Shown in pieces: positions 25,015 through 37,403 of a stretch of DNA of 64,000 nt (positions within the stretch are counted from its first letter, which is position 1; each line of letters opens with the position of its first letter). Under the pieces are notes generated by a model, which made no database searches, was not told the DNA's origin, and saw only the letters and a program-made list of their open reading frames with translations. The DNA comes from Pontederia crassipes (lineage: Eukaryota; Streptophyta; Magnoliopsida; Commelinales; Pontederiaceae): contig CM060192.1 of assembly GCA_030549335.1 (NCBI GenBank), positions 23,006,157 through 23,070,156 of the forward strand, in the 5' to 3' direction. The position numbers and the translations under genes were made by a program.

Positions 25015-26497
25015 ATACTCGGACTGGATTCTAGATGTCCAAGATTGAGTGGACACGACCGAAGTGTCACCAAACCCAGCCTAGGTTTTATGGCTAATGA
25101 TTGGATTGAATTGAGAATATATGGAACTTGACCCAAGATCTACGTTACCCGACCAAGGTTTTGACCATCAAAAAAGGTCAATTGAATTCGGGTTTCCATT
25201 AACACGGATCAGATTTCATATAAAAAACTATATTTTCACATATTTAATTATTGTTAATTGTAATGATTATTAATCATTGATATTAATCTACCATAAATGG
25301 TTTATCGTTGAATTTCTATTATTATAAAAAATTCATTATGTATTTATTGGCCTATTGTTTAATCGATTGTCATGATGTAAATTGATAATAAAAAAGATAA
25401 ATATTATAAATAAGTAAAATGAAAGCTAAATGTTGTTGCGCTCGTGTCCACTGAACTAATTGCGCCTTCGAACTGATAAATAATTTAATTAAATAGGGTT
25501 AAATATGTAACTAAAAGGTTGATACATCAATCTTGGAGATTGATACGTCAATCTCTAGTGAAAACGATAGTTGTCCTACGTCTGACCACTCGTCCTCACC
25601 ATATGGGAGTTTATTGCATTGTGGACCTGTCGTGAATTAATTACACTCAGGCTTGTATGAAAGTGACATTGGATCATGAGAGTTCTAAGATAGCACCTCA
25701 AAAGGTTGCTTGTGACCTTAAATATTGAATTGAATTGTTAAATTGAATTATGCCTTTATGGTGGATGAATAATTGATTTCATCTTTATGACGAATGAATA
25801 AATTGCGATCTTTGTGCTTCATTGATAAATTTATAATTATGGATAAGTTCGATAATTATTAATTAAGGTCTTTACTAATTTATCACAATTATTCATTAAA
25901 AATAATTGATGATTGAATTGAATGGATATGAGTCATTAGTAATTGATGTTATGGATAATTTTATTATTGATCAATTATTTATTTATTCATTGTTAACTGA
26001 TGATCGATATGGTCAATAAAAAAATTTATAAATAATCATTCACCTATTATTCATAGTATTAATATTTTATGGATATTGATATACAATTCATATTATTATT
26101 AGTATGAGTGATATTACATATGATGATGATGGTGAGATGGTATACCTCTGAATATGCACATGGATATATGATATATTATTGCATATATACGATTCCATAA
26201 ATCATAAGTCATTGGTTAGTGGTTTAAATTGCTTCTTCTTTTGCAAAATGTTTTGTAAATTAATCTTCAATGTATGTTTAAAAAACTTTAGATCATAGTT
26301 GAGGTAGTCTCCTAGACAAGAGAACCTCGAAACATTATAATAACGAAAAATTACATCATAAAATTGGGTAAGGTAGTTGAGATAGTCTCCTATGCAAGCG
26401 AATCTCAAGAAATTACAATAACGATAATCTTCGCTAGGGATGAATGTACTCATTCATTATGTACCTGCTTTCTATCCTATTCAATTGAAGTATCTAT
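25015..26497 (+). mobile_element. Tekay-family LTR fragment, plus strand
   Basis: Diverged relative of the solo LTR at 58634-61472. It shares the degenerate CCCRRCCNRGGTT motifs (25070-25200), the block near 25440 with CTAATTGCGCCTTCG, the GCCTTTATGG/GATGAATAATTGATTTC segment (25750) and the later CATATGAT and TAGTCTCCT region. The 5' promoter part is missing. The right edge is cut by the CACTA element. Confidence 0.55.
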
Positions 26498-27059
26498 CAA
26501 TACAAGAAATCTATGGATTAGTGACTCAGTAATGTGTCGCTAAAGCGGCACTAAATCGTGGCTAAAAGAATTAGCCACACTTCAGCGTCGCAACTGCACC
26601 ACGACAATAAAATGTGGAAGTTCGGTAATCAATAGCATTGTCATGGAGCCCACGCGATAATGACGCTATTATCGTCGACGGGCGACACTAGACCAGCACT
26701 ATGGCGACACTATTTGCACTCTCGAGGAATATCTTGTAGTGTCACAACTTTGGACACTACCTTGTGCGATGCCATGGTGATGCCATATAGATACAAAAGT
26801 AATCGTCACATGGACCATTTGTGTCACCTTACGGGAGCTAAGGAGACGCTAGTGTTCTACAATGTTGATGTTGTTGCCATGCTATGGCGACGCTAAATTG
26901 ATGGTATGAAATTGGAAACACAATCCTTTGCATAAGCTGCCTTGTACAACATGATTACAACTACAACATTTTGGATCTCGATGATTAATACAACTTTACA
27001 TAAGACAAACGAAAATTGATTGAAATTGTCTCGATTGCATTAAGATTTTAAAAAATTAC

Positions 27060-27560
27060 ATCATAACAAAATTAACAAATTTCATTGAAATCGTGCAGCG
27101 TGAAGCTCTCATCGCCATCTCCAAGCTGCTCGGCTTGCGTCGCCCGCGTCCTCCCCATGTGGTCCGGCCTCCATGGTGGCTGCCCGCATGCAGCTTGCCG
27201 GCTGCCTCGCACTCTAAGTGATCTTTGACTTCCCCTAAGTCTCCGAGATGCAGCTCCTCGACTTGCAGCTTTGGTGGCAGCATCCATGGCTCCTCCGTCA
27301 TCTATGTCATGGCGTAGTGGGGGGGGGGGGATTTGAAGCTTGTGACGGATGGCACGCGGTGGATGACTCGCGGACATGGAGGGAGAAAGAGAGAGAGGGC
27401 GAGGGAATTTGAAGCTCACAATGGACGACGCACGATGGCGGCGGCAATGGACGGTGCACAGTGGCGGTGGTGGTGGATGGCGCACGGTGAATGGCTCGTA
27501 GACATGGAGGGAGAAAGTGGGCGAGGGGATTTGAAGGGGGATCAGTCTTAGAGCACACCG
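27060..27560. other. GC-rich island inside the CACTA element with an internal duplication
   Basis: A 0.5 kb GC-rich block in otherwise AT-rich DNA. A unit containing GACATGGAGGGAGAAAG and GGGCGAGGG with ATTTGAAG occurs at about 27348-27415 and again at 27475-27540. Open frames cross it on both strands (up to 137 residues) but are low complexity. It may be captured host sequence; the source was not recognised. Confidence 0.4.
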
Positions 27561-27904
27561 ATCATTCTTAGATCACGCGTCTTAGAGCGTCGGATTAAAA
27601 GAAAGGAAGGTTAGCATTCGCCACATAGCATTTCAAGCAATATGACGCTTCGATGCTAATGTGGCACCACACGAATTAATTATAAAATATAATCTAAACA
27701 TAATTAATTATAAAATATGGCAAATGGCGTCGCATATTAGCGACTCCAAAGATGCGGCATTGGCGACGATGACATGCGACGCTAATGTAGTGTCATGTTC
27801 TTTCGATGTGATTGTGACACTATTGTGCACTGCGCAATAGTGGCGTCGGTCATGTGCGACGCTATTGTGAAGCCAATGTGTTGATGTTTTGATTGCGACG
27901 CAAA

Positions 27905-28065
27905 GGCGACACCAACTTATTAGTTATTAACTATAAATTAGAAGAATGTTAATTTGTATAACTATATATTGATTTGTATTTAAGTAATGTTAATATGTGT
28001 GTGCGCGCATAATTAGGTAATATAAAATTATATGTGTATATATGCATGCATGCATACATATATAT

Positions 28066-28102
<37 letters not shown>

Positions 28103-28390
28103 CACACTTTCCTAGAGGCGACACCAACTTATTAGTTATTAACTATAAATTAGAAGAACGTTAATTTGTATAACTATATATTGATTTGTATTTAAGTAAT
28201 GTTAATATGTGTGTGTGAGCATAATTAGGTAATATAAAATTATATGTGTATATATGCATGCATACATACACACACATATATATATATATACACACACACA
28301 TATATATATATATATATATGCATAGTGAATGTGAGTGTCTGCATACATACATAAATACATATATATATATACACTTTCCTGTGTGTCTAC
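27905..28390. repeat. Tandem duplication of ~211 bp in the CACTA element
   Basis: GGCGACACCAACTTATTAG starts units at about 27906 and 28117, each running through TAATTAGGTAATATAAAATT into TATA/CATA microsatellites. A third partial copy follows near 28400. Open frames here are microsatellite artefacts. Confidence 0.75.
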
Positions 28391-28949
28391 TTGTATAAAT
28401 AATTAGGTAATATAAACTTATATATGTATATATGCATATGTTGATATAATTAGTTATACATACCTCAATTCAAAAAAGAGATAAGCAAGTAAATTAACAA
28501 TCATTAGTTTCATTATTTGAAATTTTAAGGGACTTCATTAAAGTTCTACAAATAGTGAATCATCTCCACAATGCTAAAGGGGTGCTAAATTGTGGCTAAA
28601 ATATATAGTGGCCCATTAGCATCGACACGACGCCACCTATGCGACACTAAATTGACATTGTAATGGCTCTAACTTAGCCTTGACGAAAATTGCGGCGCCA
28701 AAGAGTCGCCAATTGGCGCCGCTGACGCCGGTGAGACTCCATTGCACCTCTAGGGTAATGCTAGTTTACATTAATTTTTACTATATAACTATATTTCAAT
28801 TTTTGTACGAAAATCATGTCAAATAGTTCATCCCAAATAATTCCATGATTGATAATATGAAAAGAATTTATATATAATTAAATTATGATATTTATATTGT
28901 ATGTATAATATATTAACATGTAGGTATATATAAATTAAATGTACTATGT

Positions 28950-28951
28950 CA

Positions 28952-28983
<32 letters not shown>

Positions 28984-28985
28984 CA
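28950..28985. repeat. (CATA)n microsatellite
   Basis: About eight CATA units, inside the right half of the CACTA element. Confidence 0.85.
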
Positions 28986-29637
28986 TATATATATTTATAT
29001 CTAAGTATGTACAGATATATCTGTGTATTTGTGTTATATACATCAATACATCTATAATTATTATATATGCATATTTGTATATATGTACATATGTGTATTT
29101 ATATTTATAAATACATATGTAGGTAACATATATAGTTATACAAATTAACATTACTCAAATACAAATCAATATAGATATACATATGAATTTTTATTTAAAT
29201 ATATGTATGTATGTATTCTTCTAACATGTTTACGTCACATCAGCGATGCAGTTTAATAGCGTCATCAGAGCCCCACAATAGTGTCGTATGCTATTGATGC
29301 TAATTTCGCCTCTTGGCATCGACTTAGTATCACAAAAGACGTGACACTAATTTAGCATTGCATTGTGTCAATGTCAATACAGCGCTATAATTTATAGCGC
29401 ATTTTATAGTTTTGGCGCTTGATAATAGTGACGACGTAGCATCGCGATGATGCTAGTTTTAGCACCGATGTATGGTAACGCTAATGCGATATTAAATAGA
29501 TGCTACCGAGAGGCACTTAGTGTCTCATTTTGTTGATTCAAGGGCGCCGCTATTTACACACTATTGGCGTAGAAGTAGCATCACAATATTTGAGTCACTA
29601 ATTCGCGTCTTTATTTGGCAAATTTCTTATAGTGTAT

Positions 29638-31353
29638 CAATTACAAAAGTGCAACCAATATCGACGGACAATGGACATGGGTCTAATAACTTTTCACTTT
29701 TACTATGACATTTATCTTTGTTATCATCAATTTAGGCTGCAAAAATCAATTAAAAACAGATCAATTATCTATAATCAATTCTCAATTATTATCATACCTC
29801 AAATTTTAATTATCAATAATCAATAGCAATATTAATGTAATAAAAAAATATTTAGTATGATAATCAGCATAATTAACTGTAATTTAATCCATACGAATTC
29901 ATCTTAATTCTTCCCTCGAAACTCGGCTTGCGTTATGGGAAACTCGAGTTGTGTTTCCATTTCCAATCCTCCCCTTCTCTCTTCAGAACTTGGGTTGCAT
30001 GGGGTGAAACTCGGATTGGGTTCTATCTTAATTCGTTTTCATACCTTGAGCAAAGAAAATTCTGACCGAGTATGATGTGATCTTAGATTCAAGATTCAAT
30101 ACAATTGGGACATGATCATCATAATCTGAGCCGGATAGTCCGGAACTTAGTCCAAATTTCATCGTCCAACTTGCGCTACAGTTGGGTTACAAGATCTCAA
30201 GCCACCTTCATGCAATCTAAGCTCGATTCATTGAACTCGGTCTGAACTTGCACACCAAAATTTATAAGGACTTGAATTGGATAGTATAGAACTTGATCCA
30301 AATTTTGCTACCATTGGAAAATTGCAATTTCGTGTGACTTTCGACCCTATTTCCTCCACCATAATTTATCCAATTCCATATGCAATCATGCAAAACCATT
30401 CCCAATATATAGAACAAGAAATATGAGGTTTATACAAACGAAAAATGTCGACATATGAATATTCCTCAGTAACTCGAGTTGTCTCTAAAGCTAATTATTC
30501 ACTATTGCTCGTTTTTTGCACAAATGAGGAATTTTGACCATCATTTTCTCTGTTATGTCACCTCGAAACTAGCATGAATCACTTCATTGCACAATCTCTC
30601 ATGTCGAGATTTCAAAACGAATCACGAATTACTCACAGATATGCCTCGATTTACATTGGAATGCCGAGAGAAGATCGTGCAAAAAATTTTCTCTTGAAGT
30701 GTGGGGTAAAATCAAATATCTTTTGAGTCCTATTTATAAATTTTTAGGTGACTTTTAAGTCTAATTGAATTCTCTCGTCAATTCTACATTAATCTTCATC
30801 TTTTTGGCTTAATTAATCTCATTCTCAATAATTAATTTTAAATTTAACATTTAATCTTCATCTTAATTCAAAGTCCATTTATCTCTGATCTCCACTGTAA
30901 CATTCTTTCAATCAAATATATTTCATTTTGTCCTTTTATTTCTTCCTTTCCTTTAATATTTGAAAGTAATTAATATAATAATAATTTATCATCTAACTTT
31001 TAGATAATAAATAGTATTATTTTATTGATCAAAATACAACCCATAAAACTCTTAATCTTATTTTATTTGGAAGTCTTTATCCATTAAAATCATTTTTGGA
31101 TCTCAACTTAAATTAAAATATCAATTTTAATATAATTACAACTTCTACTCCCAAAAACTTTCATTTTTTCCCATTCTTTTTTCTAATGATAAATTTAATC
31201 CTACACAAGTTCAAATTTCTATTCCTAATCGAATCTCAATTACTTTTCTTATTATTTTCCTTTCTCTTTTCTTTTTTTAGTTAAGTTCAAATTCTTATTT
31301 TTCTCTTCCTTGACAAGATACTTTATTACCCTTCGTAAAATTCTAGTGTCACA
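29638..31353 (-). mobile_element. Tekay-family LTR, minus strand
   Basis: On the minus strand it starts TGTGACACTAGAATTTTACG at 31353, with a TATAAATAGG box near 30738 and degenerate AACTCGGNNTGAGTT-type motifs at 29920-30490. A gag remnant lies just outside its start, so it reads as the 3' LTR of a minus-strand element whose pol has been deleted. Its far end is lost at or before the CACTA insertion. Confidence 0.55.
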
Positions 31354-31559
31354 TTATGGAGGAATTTACGAAGAAAAAATTGGCTCATCCATTATTCAAT
31401 TGATAACCTTAATAAAAATATCCATATTCACCATGGTCAATGTTGTTATATCATATTAATTGATCCATACGAAAAGAAATTGTATAAACCTATATTATGC
31501 CTATTACAGATGTCTATTATTCATTGTAAAATCATGCCTTAAACTTCTATCCTCCTCTA

Positions 31560-32380
31560 ATTGTTCAGTATTAAAGCTCATATTGTATGTACGTCTTGAC
31601 AACAAAGTACCAAATCCTTCGTTCCTTTCTTAGTTTGGCTATTTAACTAAGAAATTTCTCTTTGACTTCAAATAATTACGAATGAAGTGCCCATGCTTTT
31701 CATAATTAAGACAAACTTCTATTTTGCGATAGCACTATCTCAAACGCTAATTTTGACAATCAGAACAAGGAACTATATTCTTCTTTTGATTTTAAGCACG
31801 CCTTCCCTTGTCTAGCCTTCCCTATCTCGATCATCTCTTGGACATTCATCCCATTGATATTTCTTGTCCGGAGATCTCTCTCTTTTTTGGATCGTCTCTT
31901 GAACATTCATCCTATTGATATTTTCTTGTCAGAAAATCTCTCTTTTTCGGAACGATTCTTGTTTGAATTAACATGTGCTTTAATTTGATGATTCTTTGCA
32001 TCTTCAATATCATGTTGTATCTCAATTGTAAATTCTTTAGCAAAATTGAAAATTTGACAATTACCCCCCTTTTATTCTTTTCCGAAGACTCGGCTTAGAG
32101 ACCTTTGATCTAGCGTTTAACATAATCGCATTCCATCTACTATAGTGTAGAATACTTCTCTGAGTTCAAAAACTTGATCAAGTACGGGTAGGCAGAAATG
32201 TATGGTTCTTCAAATGCCTCTTTAAGATTAGTACATCTTGTCCGGAGTGGTGGCCTTTTCCACCAATCCCTAGTGTCGCCTGCTGCCTTCACCGCAGTCT
32301 ATTTCTGCAAAAATTTGTTCTATTTCCCCCGGCCATCTTTTAGCTTCTTTGAAGTTACCTTGCCCATTAAATTGTTGAGT
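31560..32380 (-). pseudogene. Tekay-type gag remnant
   Basis: On the minus strand, with many stops and shifts, the reading includes QFNGQGNFKEAKRW and EIEQIF (the conserved gag core) and, near 31700-31770, a zinc-knuckle series CSDCQN, then CY, then CLNYEKHGHFIRNY, matching the CxxC/CY and CYxCGxxGHFARDC arrangement of Tekay gag. The last Cys is Tyr. It lies next to the minus-strand LTR with no pol between, which suggests an internal deletion. Confidence 0.65.
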
Positions 32381-32470
32381 TGTAAGATCATATCGAGTAA
32401 GCAATCATGGCTTATAGTGTTGGAGTATTCTGTATCCATTGACCTTGACCTGATAGTTGCTTACTGATGG

Positions 32471-33699
32471 TCGCAAAGGATTTCATTATTTTTTATTATA
32501 TTACATTATTTTATTGTTTTTTATTAAAATAAGATGCCATGAGGATATCTAGATAAAATAAGTTAATAAATTAAAAGATCATCTAACTACAAATTAAAAT
32601 AAGAGAATCCAGTTGAAGACATTTGTTAAAATTTACTCGATAATTATGTGAATAAAAAACACCTCCCTAAAGCCATGAAGAAGCTTATTAATAAAGCAAC
32701 GAAAGAAAGGCAAAGTTCCACAACAATCAAACAGATTTAGAAACAAGAATAGAAGTCCACGACAGTCAAACAAAAAAGAAACAAAATTTAAAATCAAAAT
32801 GGAATTCCCTATTTAACTCTAGATCGAGGAGTTCCTCGATTGACTCGCAAAAGTAAATATCTTGGATAAGTAACGAGTGCACTTTGTCACAGAGAAATTA
32901 AAAGGGAAAGTTTCGTAGAAGTTTTGCATCATAAAATTCAGGACAAGGTGGAGATGACACCCAGCTACCCGTTGGCAGAGGCCACGACCTTGACTGAAGC
33001 AAGATAAGAAATGGTGTTTGGTATCCTATTTTATTGTGGAGGTTGCTATATGAACTTCTTACTATCAAGGCATGCGAATGTAACTGTAACTAATAGAACT
33101 CATTGTCCAAAGATGCAGCCTAGTTTTGGGTGAATCTTATAAAATCAGTGTAACAAGAATGAAATCACAACTGCTCAGCACACTGCAGTCCTGAAAACAT
33201 ACATAGCAACTAGTTATACGCAATACTAAACTAGCATGTGTTCTGAGCATTAAAAAGAAACTAGTTCGAATCATCATGAGCAAACATGAAGCAGACAGTC
33301 TTGAATAATATATTAATCAACATCATGATCATGCAAGTACAATATGACAAACTCAACAAGATTTGTCATATACAGGATACAGCCTTTAACCATAGAAGAA
33401 AAGGAACATTTTTTACCCAGTCGGCATAACCAATTTAGAAGGTTATACAATCCACCCAAAGGCTCCAAAGGTCATGACATGTTTCATATCGACAGGAGCA
33501 CTTATTACTACATGTCAGCAAGCACAACTGATAAAAAAAAATAAGAAGTCCAGAAGCTAAACCTGGCAACATATATAAGGCCACTTTGTAGTTTTCTCCC
33601 AGCTCTCTTTTAATCTTTGTTGCTCACCGTCGTATCTCCTGGCATTGATACACCCTCCCATCTTTGCTACCTACACATGTCCCCCAATTGTACCTGTCA
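32471..33699. other. Region 3' of NFS1, no gene
   Basis: AT-rich to 33550, then the presumed NFS1 3' untranslated region (33600-33699). Nothing else coding was recognised. Confidence 0.4.
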
Positions 33700-35058
33700 T
33701 CAGTGCTGTGCCCATTGAATGCTCTTGATATCAATTCCTTCCTTCACCATCTCGTACAGGGGACTCATCTCCCTAAGCTTCTCCACCTGACGCACGGTGA
33801 GCTCCACAGCACGATCGATTTCTGCCTCGGTGGTGAACCTCCCAATGCCAAATCTGATCGAAGTGTGCGCCATGTCCTCGTCAACGCCCAGAGCCCTCAG
33901 CACATACGAAGGCTCAAGGCTGGCGCTAGTGCACGCGCTCCCGCTCGACACAGCGATCTCCTTCAGACCCATCAGTAGGCTTTCCCCCTCCACGTATGCA
34001 AAAGAGAGGTTGAGGTTCCCAGGATACCGATGCTCCACGCTTCCGTTCACAACCACCGCGTCAAGCCTTCCCCGAATTCCATTCAGAAGCCTCTCCTGCA
34101 GCTCAGTAATTCGCCGGTTATCGTATTCCATCTCCTTCATAGCGATCTCGCACGCCGCACCCATCCCGACGGCGAGGGGCGTCGGGACCGTCCCGCTCCG
34201 TATGCCCCTCTCCTGGCCGCCTCCGCTCATCTGTGGCTCAACGCGGACCCTGGGACGCCGCCGCACGTAGAGTGCGCCGACGCCCTTGGGGCCATATATC
34301 TTATGACCGCTGAGGGACATGAGGCCGATGCCCATCCGTTCTACGTCGATTGGGATCTTTCCCAGAGCCTGCGCGGCATCCGTGTGGAACACAGCACCCT
34401 TCTCGCGGCAGATGCGGCCAATCTCCTCCAGCGGTTGGACGACGCCAATCTCGTTGTTGACCGCCATGACAGAGACAAGACCGGTATCAGGACGTATGGC
34501 GGCCGCGAGCTGGTCGAGGTCGATCAGGCCATCCGAGCGGACGGGGAGGTACGTGACCTCGAAACCCTCCTGCTGGAGGTAACGGCATGAGTCCAGGACG
34601 CACTTGTGCTCCGTCTGGGTAGTCACGACGTGGCGCTTGTGAGCGCGTTGGAAGTGCATGAGGCCCTTCACGGAGATGTTGTTGGACTCGGTGGCGCCGG
34701 AGGTGAAGAAGATCTCCTTGGGGTTAGCGGAGACAAGGGCAGCGATCTGCGAGCGGGCGTTCTCGACGGCTGACTCGGACTCCCAGCCGTACAGGTGGGT
34801 GCGGGAGTGGGGGTTGCCGAAGCGGGAGAGGTAGAAAGGGAGCATGGCGTCGAGGACGCGGGGGTCGACGGGGGTCGTAGCCTGCATGTCGAGGTATAGC
34901 GGACGCCCGGCGATCTTAACGCCCTTCATGGAGATCACGCCTCCGGCGTCCTCCGTGGCCGCTTCCTCCGCGACGGCGGACGCGGTAGACAAGCGGCGGC
35001 CGGAGCCTGAAAGGAACCGTCGGAAGAGGTGGCGGGAGGCAAGGCGATTGGCTGCCAT
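33700..35058 (-). CDS. NFS1: Mitochondrial cysteine desulfurase NFS1
   Basis: PLP-dependent enzyme that takes sulfur from cysteine, forms a persulfide and supplies it to ISU scaffolds for mitochondrial Fe-S cluster assembly, in complex with ISD11 and frataxin. It is one exon of 452 codons, full length for plant NFS1 (about 453). Residues 1-35 are an Arg/Ser/Ala-rich mitochondrial presequence. The class V fold follows: TEHKC with His151, HTDAAQ with Asp227, the PLP lysine in [10 protein letters not shown] (Lys253), and the catalytic loop [14 protein letters not shown] with Cys376. The start GCCATGG is a strong context. The coding sequence is very GC-rich at third positions, unlike its flanks. 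No lesion is visible. Long open frames on the opposite strand are shadows of this composition. Confidence 0.97.
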   Translation of the reverse strand: MAANRLASRHLFRRFLSGSGRRLSTASAVAEEAATEDAGGVISMKGVKIAGRPLYLDMQATTPVDPRVLDAMLPFYLSRFGNPHSRTHLYGWESESAVENARSQIAALVSANPKEIFFTSGATESNNISVKGLMHFQRAHKRHVVTTQTEHKCVLDSCRYLQQEGFEVTYLPVRSDGLIDLDQLAAAIRPDTGLVSVMAVNNEIGVVQPLEEIGRICREKGAVFHTDAAQALGKIPIDVERMGIGLMSLSGHKIYGPKGVGALYVRRRPRVRVEPQMSGGGQERGIRSGTVPTPLAVGMGAACEIAMKEMEYDNRRITELQERLLNGIRGRLDAVVVNGSVEHRYPGNLNLSFAYVEGESLLMGLKEIAVSSGSACTSASLEPSYVLRALGVDEDMAHTSIRFGIGRFTTEAEIDRAVELTVRQVEKLREMSPLYEMVKEGIDIKSIQWAQH

Positions 35059-35134
35059 GGCGTCGACGGCGAAGGGGGCTCTCGGAACAGACTCGGTTTG
35101 AAATGAAATCCTTCCCGTTTAGACGGGGCGTTTT

Positions 35135-35144
35135 GTTTTATGTA
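35135..35144 (-). promoter_or_regulatory. Candidate NFS1 TATA element
   Basis: On the minus strand TACATAAAAC lies about 80 bp before the start codon. A small inverted repeat CCCGT-TTAG-ACGGG (35114-35127) sits between it and the gene. Confidence 0.4.
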
Positions 35145-35281
35145 GGCGAGATGAGGGCGGTGCGTTTGGGGGGCAGAGACGGCGTGCCGATGGGGGGAGA
35201 CGGAAGGAAGGAAGAGGTGAGCGGACTGCCACGTGGTGCGCGTAGGGTTGTTTGGGCATTCGATGATGTACTGCGCCGTTG

Positions 35282-35358
35282 TTTTGGGCTTTAGGTCTTG
35301 GGTTTTGGGTTTTGGGTTTTAGGCTTTGGGCTTTGGGCTTTAGGCTTTAGGCTTTGAG
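35282..35358. repeat. Eleven-unit telomere-like heptamer array
   Basis: Eleven consecutive 7-bp units stay in register: variants of YTTTRGG such as TTTTGGG, CTTTAGG, TTTTAGG, CTTTGGG and CTTTGAG. They resemble degenerate plant telomere repeats (TTTAGGG). The array begins about 225 bp upstream of the NFS1 start codon. Confidence 0.85.
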
Positions 35359-35359
35359 C

Positions 35360-37371
35360 TTCTGGCGTTGGGATTCGGCTTGGTTTTTGCGGGATGTTTT
35401 GGTGACTTTTTATATATTTTTATCAGTGTTTATGGGTGTTTAGCTCTATTTTGAGAGGGTTTAAGAATATTTGGCATAATAGAAGAAATTCCACCATTAA
35501 ACGTGTGGTATGGGAATTTATAAATATAATTGTCGCTCAACATGTTTTTGCCTTAAATGATGTCAAGCTTATGGGACACATAATGTTAAGCTGTTTGGTA
35601 ACTTTGGTTGAGGTGGAAGAATAAGAGGTAAGGGGTGTGTGTAAAGTAATTTCAAATTGAACCAGAGTAATTTGTGTTATTTAATTAGTCAATATAAGTA
35701 CCATAAACAACAATACAGAAATACAACAACAATAGCAATAATAATAGTAATAATAATCTATAATCTACATAATAATTTTACTAAAAGTATAATATCTATT
35801 TATATATAAAATAAAAAAAACTATGTTGGATGGCATGCCTATAATATTCACAAGATTTTATAAGTAATGAAAATATATGAATGACCAGAATAATTTTGTT
35901 AAAGATATAGTATCTTATAATATACAAGAAGAATAAGATATGTGGAAAATGTCAAACATTCATATGCCATATAAAATGTTATAAGTAATTAAAATATTAA
36001 TTTACATGATAATTAAAGGTTTAGTTAGTAGCTAAAATTATTGGATGGATAATTATAAGAGATAACTACAAGATATATTGACTATGTAATTTCACAATTA
36101 TAATAGATCTAATTATGTAGTAATTTTTTTATCATATCTCAACCATATTTATATTATAGCATAATTATTTAATAACAAAGTCATTGATATGAAAATGAAA
36201 ATTTTAAAACATGAATATTTTAGAAATAATAAAGATATGATATGGTTGAAAACATTAAAAATAAAATAATTTAAAATAATAATTGAAATAAATATATCAT
36301 ATATATATAATTTTGTTAAACATATATATGATATTATATAGCATAAATATTATCATCGCATTATTTTTAAATATAAATTCAAATTATATTAGCTACGATA
36401 GTCAATACCAAGTAAATAAATAAATTACATTATACTTATTATTCATATATATCCTGACAATATTTATGTCATGTAGCTATTCAATATGTCTAGAATAAAT
36501 AAATTTCTAATATTTTTTTATATTTTGTAAAATAAGAATATATACCTACTTAATTAAATCGGAATAAGTTATTTACATATTTATCAGAGTATTGTCAGTT
36601 TAATTATATATATGTTCATGTGCCTCTTATTCTTTGGAGAGGGTAAAAGGACGGCCAACATGCAATATAACTATTCTATATGAATTTTTTTTTTGAAAAA
36701 AGATTTTTTTTTCTCCACAAAAGTCCAAGTAAAAAAAAACTGAGTAATGCCTGAAGGGGAATCCCCTATCCAAAAGTTGTCCCAAGAGTTGGTACTGTTG
36801 GAAGACATCACGTTCACATCGATGTCTCATCTCTGATGGAGCTGTGTTGAAGGAAGCAGGAAATAATGTGTCAGCTCCTTCACAATAGCAGAGTTATCAG
36901 TAATTGATTGTAATACCGATTTTTCATCGCTTTATTACTTTTATATTATAAGAAAATTATTAATTAGCAATGTAAATTAATATCTTAATTTCTTGTGACG
37001 TTAAGTCGACGTCATGAGCGTTGATATAACATCTCCGTTGAGTCACAAAACAGTGACGCTGCTGGCCTTCCAATTATTGTTACCAAGCAGCGACTAATAT
37101 AACTAATGTTTTATATTTTGTATATTGGTAACTACAAATCTAACATCGTAGAAGTTGCAACAACATAATCTATGCCCTCTTTAAGAAAAAGGACATGTGT
37201 GTTTTCTCTCGAAAATAAAAAATATTTCGTCATATGTGTATGCACACATGGTGTGATAGCCAAAATTCTCACGTGACTCCCTCTTAGAAAGTAATGTCTA
37301 ATTTAAATTATTTCATCAGATGACTTTTTAAGTAATATTAAATAAGTAAATTATATTCATGACTTATATAT
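35360..37371. other. AT-rich intergenic DNA, no gene
   Basis: Extremely AT-rich from 35640 to 36620. Short open frames show no recognisable domain. Contains the left copy of a repeat also found beside the LINE (37085-37205). Confidence 0.4.
37085..37205. repeat. Left copy of a repeat flanking the LINE
   Basis: Shares with 46770-46920 the blocks TTGCAACAACATA, TATGCCCTCTTTAAGA and TTTTCTCTCGA in the same order and orientation, about 9.7 kb apart. Confidence 0.5.
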
Positions 37372-37403
37372 TTCTTTTTTTAAACGGAAAATAACTTGAT
37401 TAG

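Larger units (their letters stand above)
26498..29634. mobile_element. Non-autonomous CACTA (En/Spm) transposon
   Basis: Left end CAATACAAGAAAT and the reverse complement of the right end CACTATAAGAAAT agree at 11 of 13 bases, and both ends then carry ATTAGTGACTCA. The flanks show a 3-bp duplication TAT (26495-26497 and 29635-29637), as CACTA elements make. Subterminal regions are packed with GCGACGCTA/GTGTCGC-like motifs in both orientations, the usual transposase-binding layout. No transposase frame exists, so the 3.14 kb copy is non-autonomous. Confidence 0.8.

Noticed and set aside
27072-27485. 137-residue open frame in the CACTA element
   Set aside because: Low-complexity Pro/Arg/Ser composition over a duplicated GC-rich unit, with no recognisable domain.
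28161-29151. Tyr/Ile/Cys-rich open frames
   Set aside because: Products of TATA/CATA microsatellites.
33797-34590. Open frames up to 186 residues on the strand opposite NFS1
   Set aside because: They mirror the GC-rich coding strand, show no known domain and overlap a complete conserved gene.
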